Below, one piece after another: positions 59,301 to 64,000 of a stretch of 64,000 nt of DNA (position 1 is the first letter of the stretch; each line of letters begins with the position of its first letter). The translations under genes were made by a program, and so were the position numbers. Source of the DNA: Cryptomeria japonica (taxonomy: Eukaryota; Streptophyta; Pinopsida; Cupressales; Cupressaceae); NCBI RefSeq assembly GCF_030272615.1, contig NC_081407.1, positions 101,973,897 to 102,037,896 of the forward strand, read 5' to 3'. A model generated the notes under the pieces. That model ran no database searches, was not told where the DNA came from, and saw nothing but the letters and a program-made list of their open reading frames with translations.

Positions 59301-61168
59301 CTTAAATATGTTAAGGACTACTATTTTGATGGGTGCCATTGTGGGATGCCTTTAATAGTCTTTATATCTTTGATCTTTTCAATGTACTATTCCAAAGCTT
59401 TTGAATGAGCCAATACAATCTACTCATCAATATCACTATCTAGATTGTAATTTGTCAAGATAATGTAATTGATGTTGTTTTAACCTTGATCTTACTATAT
59501 TGGTGCTCTTGTTGTTTTACATGGATGCCCACTCACTGTCATACTTCTTCTAAATTGAAAATAATCTGCATTATTCCTTAATCATTCTGCTGCATAAGAT
59601 TGAGGACCTTGTAGCCTATTTGTGATAGATTGTGCTATCTCTGACAGTCTTCTATCTTTTGTGCTTTTGTAATAGTGTCCCTATCTAAGTGTGATCAATC
59701 ACTTTTTAATAAACCTTGAATAATGTCTTTGTGTTGAGTATTCATGGTACTTTACTTTAATAACTGCTATGCTTACTGTTATGTGTTTTGAAGCTCTTAT
59801 TGTCATTTCACTATCTTCACTGTTCTTATCACGACTGCATTATCTGACTTCTTTATTGGAGACTATTGATATGATTGTGCCATGGATATTCCTTGGGGTG
59901 TTCTGTTAGTTGGCCTTAGTTACTGATAACTAGGTTGTTAGTCTATGTAAGTTCTGAAATGAATCTTCTCCATAGTAACTTCTATAGCTACTCATTTACT
60001 CAATACTCTCTTTTGGTACAATGATTTAATTACAATCCTGGATATGATTCTCCTTCAAAGTGACTGTCATAAGACCTAAAAAATATGAACGTGCTTTCTG
60101 TCCATAGAACTATCCTTGAATGCTTTAACCTTGGATGCATGCCTATCACTGTTTGAAATTTTGACACTACATATCCACTAGGTTGTTGTCATTGAAAGGA
60201 TAATCACTATTGGTTCAATATTTCTTTTATGATTGACATGCTCCTTATCATTGTCTTCTGTACTTAATCATTATTGATTTCTCTTTATGCTACATTTGAT
60301 GTCTGAGAGGCACTGTGATATTCCTGATTTTAACTGGCAGAATCTTGAAGAGACTGCACTTACTTTATTTATGATCTTTGATGGCACTTATAGAACCTCA
60401 TTGTTTATGGATGACTGCTAGTCCTTTGTACATTATTGTTCTTTACTCACTTAACTATTCTTTACTCACTTAAATATCATACATAACAAAGTATACTATG
60501 TTCTTAAACTATCCTTGCTCTATGTCTTTCTTCTATCAGTGATGATTGTATGGATCTTTGTTGCATGAGTATCATACATTGTCTCAAACCTTTGTATCAT
60601 GAAGTTGTGACTTTCAAGGAGAATATAAAGGTAGTCTAAATGTGACAATGCCACTTCTCAAAGTTGTCACTTATATTTGCCTGACATGATCTTTGTTACA
60701 TCTATTCTAACTACAAGGCACTCTAAACACGTTGTTCTTTGTTCTCTGTATGCATGCTAAGGCTGTTATTTCTAGGTCTCTAATTCATAGGATTGGTATG
60801 ATTATACTTGATGATCATTGTGCATTAATTATCTTTTTATGAGCAAGGGTTTGAATTAATGCCTTTTTCCTTTTTAAGTATCTATTGATCTATGGGTGGT
60901 CAAACACTATCTGACTGTGATATCTTATTGATTGAGATGATTGTTCCCTAATGTCAATTTTTCATCTTTGAGGTTGTTCTTGATGATTTGAGATACCTTT
61001 TGATCAGTTGAAAATGCTTTATAATCTCTTATTGCACTTGTTACTTAAGCATACAATCCCTAGTACTAAATATGGCATGATTGTATTGGCTATAAGCTAG
61101 TAGGATTATCTCTTTGTTAACCATCAAGGTTGCTTAATGAATTCATGAATGACTGTAACAACTGACTT
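56344..61168. other. Unresolved AT-rich sequence
   Basis: No protein family, LTR pair or array is recognised over 4.8 kb. A TATA-like GGTATAAAGG lies near 57820 on plus. 57240-57660 is extremely AT-rich. The open frames at 58322-58618 and 59009-59218 have no support. It probably includes the rest of the second gypsy element and later insertions whose edges I could not find. Confidence 0.4.
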
Positions 61169-61560
61169 CACTAGTACATTCAGGTCAAAATTTCAACAGC
61201 AAATCGTCATCATTCCGATGCAATTTCGTCGCACTACCGACAAAAATAGCTGTCAAAAATTTTTTGTCAGAAGTTCCGACTATCCTTGTGGTCGTCACAA
61301 TTCCAACATCCTCTCAAACCTTTCTGATGACCACCATGGATGGTCATACCCAGAAAGAATACTGTCATGATCTCGGGCTACCATCAGAATTCCGACATCA
61401 AAGGGTAAAAATTTCGACGAGGATGTTGTGCATCCGACGATACTCCTCTATCAAAATTACGATGGCCCAGGAGAGTTTCGATGAGGATGTTGTGCATCCG
61501 ACGACACTCCTCTGTTGGAATTTTTACCCTTTGATGTCGGAATTCCGACGGTAGGCCGAT
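61169..61560. mobile_element. Possible CACTA-type terminal/subterminal region
   Basis: CACTAGTACATTCAGG at 61169 is followed by about 390 bp rich in TTCCGAC, CCGACGA and GTCGG words in both orientations. This is how plant CACTA (En/Spm) transposons look just inside their ends. The matching far end (...TACTAGTG) and the 3-bp target duplication were not found to the right, so this may be one end of an element running out of the window, or a small derivative. No transposase was seen. Confidence 0.4.
61381..61551. repeat. 171-bp hairpin with internal direct repeats
   Basis: Arms 61381-61417 and 61515-61551 (37 bp each) are reverse complements with about four mismatches, centred on GTCGGAATTCCGAC-like sequence. 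Between them a 31-bp unit, GAGGATGTTGTGCATCCGAC plus 11 bases, occurs twice in direct orientation (61419-61449 and 61483-61513) with one difference. Confidence 0.85.
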
Positions 61561-61595
61561 TTTTTGGAAAAAAAAATTTTATAGAAAAAGATTTC

Positions 61596-61746
61596 TCTAC
61601 TATCTCTCTTCTCTATCCCTCTCTACTATCTCTCTTCTCTCTCCCCTCTCTAGGTCTCTTTCTCCATCCCTCTCTTCTTCTCTCCCTCTCTACTTCTCTT
61701 TCTCTACCCTCTCTAGGTCATTATCTCTTCCTCTCACCCTCTCTCA
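61596..61746. repeat. CT-rich microsatellite
   Basis: Irregular CTCTCTC/TCTCTCCC run with imperfect ~47-bp periodicity (CCCTCTCTAC/CCCTCTCTAGG words). The open frame at 61515-61781 is only this repeat. Confidence 0.85.
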
Positions 61747-61751
61747 TCAAA

Positions 61752-64000
61752 AGAGAAATAAAAACTTGCATGGCCTTATAATTCATGAGTTGAAGTTTGA
61801 GTTTAACATTTTGGAGGTAATTTTCTTAGACTATTCAATGCCCATTCTAACTAAGGTCAATCAAAATTCAAGATAAACCTGTGGTAAAGATGAGGATCTC
61901 GAGTTCATTGGTAGAGGACTCCACTTTTGATGGGAGAAAACCCTAGTATTCAGTTTGGTAAGCTCTAGTCGAAGGTGCAGTATGACAACCATGTAGAAGG
62001 AGAACCATGACATGTTGCAAAATTAGAAGGGAAATTCTAACAAAGAGTATCTACGTGTCTGGAACATTCAAAGTATTTCATGTCTGGGTTAGCTATCTTC
62101 TTTACTCTTCACATTTTTGAGAAAGCATGATTTGTATGGATAGTTTGTTTGTTTCAAATGAAGTATAGTCCAGCCTCCACCAAAATAACAATGACAGTAA
62201 GGACTAGTAGAGTAGTCTGTTAGAAGGTTTAGACATTGATAATAGTGTCTAGGTTTTCCCCAATTCTTGAATAGCATTAATAGATAATCATAAGTATAGC
62301 AAGGAATAGATTACTTAGAGCTTGTAATGAAGAAGGGTTTTGAATTAAAAAGACAATGATAAGAGTTTTTTTACGGTTCAAAACACAAAGACAATCACAA
62401 CAGAAAATTACAAGTTATAGGGTTACATTGAGCAGGTTTGATTGATTATTGAAGAATATATTGTGCTTCTCTATCAATAAATAAGAGGTCTCAAGAAGCT
62501 AAAGACAATGAAAACTAATTGATGGGCAACCTTTTGACTATCAAGAAGTGATTGCCTCAGATGAAAGTAGTGATAAATGTCACTATCAACAAAACAACAA
62601 CCAATAAATGATAAATTTGTAGTGAGATCATAGTGCCTAAATCAGTCTAAAAGCTTATAAGGATTAGAACCAAGCCATATAAGCTTCAAGAACAATTTGA
62701 GAGCATCAAAGGCATCTACCAGACATTAGAAATTGTCAAATCAATGACACATAGCAGCCTCATTACAGTCTTATGTTGTATTAAACACCAAAAGCCAAGT
62801 CTAAGATAGTGTTAGAAGGTGTGTGAGAGTCTTCAACATGGATAACTAATAGGTATAACACTAAGAGCAGCAATATATGAGATTTGATGAATGACAGTGG
62901 CTATGATATGGAGATGATAGTGTCAAGTATCACTATCAAAGCATGAATAGAGGTCCTAATCTGAGTCTTTTCAAGAGAGAACAATAAATATGAAGCACCA
63001 AGGTCTACAGTCAGATCAGAGACAACCATCTAGCAGCCCAAAAAAGAATCAAAAGGCTGTGAAAGGTCAAAATCACAGTATTTCCATAGCCCATGAAGTT
63101 CTAGAAGATGTACAAGGGCAGTTCATAGTGCAAGGTCATAGGTATTTAGTGTCCTAAATATTTTCTTCACCCCCAGATCTTGATGAAAGATAAAAGGATG
63201 CCATGACACAAAGTGAAAAGTCTATAGCACTGATAAATAGGTTAGCATTATGTCATATGCATACAAGACATCATGAAGCAGATTTGACAGTAATAAAGTT
63301 GCAGCAGTCATCTACTCAGGCATAATGAAGGCATGGACATTGAGCATGAAAAAATATAATTGATAATAGTGGTGAAATGATTAATGTTGTATCACAATTT
63401 GATATCAAACTATCTATGAAGATGGTTGTTGAAAGGTTTAGTGTTGGTTTTAAAGGTGAAAACATTGCATGAGGTCTGCCACCATAAAGGAAATACAAAG
63501 CTATAAATAAGATAGTGACCATTCAAAGATAAAGCTACAAAGAACTATCAAAGAAACCATAGTCCAATGAAGAATCAAGAGACAACAGGCCTAAGTGTAG
63601 TCTCAGATATTTGAAAATGTCATTATGGATAGTTAAGAAAAATAAATGCATTCATGATATTTGCACTCAACAAAAGAGAAGGGTTTGTATTCATCAAAGA
63701 TTAGTTGAAACACTTGTGAGAGAGAGATCAATATCCATCAAGCCATAAATAAGATAATCACCATTACAAAGCACGATGAGTCAAAAAGGCAATCAAGAAT
63801 TATCAGTTCAAAGGATCAATAGGTGAATCTTCTCTTGTTGATAACCTCTAGCGATGGTGTATAGGATCCCTATTCCAATCTCAATGTACCAAAGCTTGAT
63901 GAGAAGTCATGGATTTAAAGTTACAAATGCCTTAAACAATTTTCTATGGAGAGAAGCCATATAGTCAAATCAAGACTCAAATCCACAATGGTAAGATACA
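61752..64000. other. No recognised feature
   Basis: AT-rich sequence without credible coding regions, LTR edges or arrays that I can support. The open frames at 62089-62277 and 63316-63522 are likely chance. Confidence 0.45.

Noticed and set aside
58953-61178. TGTACTAGTG at 58953-58962 and CACTAGTACA at 61169-61178 as the two ends of one CACTA element
   Set aside because: They face the wrong way: a CACTA element begins CACTA and ends TAGTG, but here the TAGTG end is on the left. A 10-bp match may be chance.
61515-61781. Open frame ending in Leu/Ser-rich sequence
   Set aside because: Mostly the CT microsatellite and one hairpin arm.

Overview
This window is a dense, deeply nested stack of plant transposable elements. 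I found no intact host gene, tRNA, rRNA or CRISPR array. It is AT-rich and holds old Ty3/gypsy, Ty1/copia and LINE-1-like elements, very long LTRs, and plant mobile domain (PMD) coding sequence. That points to a seed plant with a large, repeat-filled genome. A conifer or other gymnosperm is my best guess, but this is inference from element style only.

Left block, 1-35290. A minus-strand LINE is the oldest layer. Its endonuclease/RT part is at 32721-35290 and its C-terminal part is at 4213-5349. The two halves rejoin in frame if 5350-32720 is removed. The left end of the window (1-4212) is the 3' part of a plus-strand gypsy-like element that retains only gag-protease and a 3' LTR, and its LTR abuts the LINE. 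The insert in the LINE is a ~4.4 kb LTR-like unit (X, 5350-32715, minus). X was itself split twice: by an 18.7 kb Tat-type gypsy element (6028-24690, minus, TSD CAATG), and by a second ~4.3 kb unit of X's own family in the opposite orientation (Y, 25589-29915, TSD GAGAA).

The Tat-type element has two ~1.46 kb LTRs, PBS, PPT, gag, protease, a G-patch-like motif, RT, RNase H, a second (archaeal-type) RNase H and integrase, all on the minus strand. Between pol and the 3' LTR lies a PMD-like gene on the opposite (plus) strand with its own TATA-like box, an intron and a Gly-rich/coiled-coil tail. Its 1.97 kb main exon has 15 in-frame stops, 12 of them TAG, but no frameshift.

Middle, 35291-42987: poorly resolvable sequence, a LINE RT fragment (39350-39995), and a structurally complete 2.25 kb non-autonomous LTR retrotransposon (40626-42871, TSD GAAAA, tRNA-Met-type PBS, PPT) with no coding capacity that I recognise.

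Right block, 42988-64000. A second minus-strand gypsy element has its 3' LTR at 42988-44662 and a pol C-terminal exon at 56238-56343. It carries a homologous antisense PMD gene (45261-55622) whose second exon was split by a full-length Ty1/copia element (46610-54478, two 1044 bp LTRs). An eight-copy 147-bp tandem array lies inside the copia gag. From 56.3 kb to the end I recognise only a possible CACTA-type subterminal region with a hairpin (61169-61560) and a CT-rich tract.

The most interesting theme is the repeated presence of an intron-bearing PMD gene in antisense orientation, downstream of pol, in two distinct gypsy elements.
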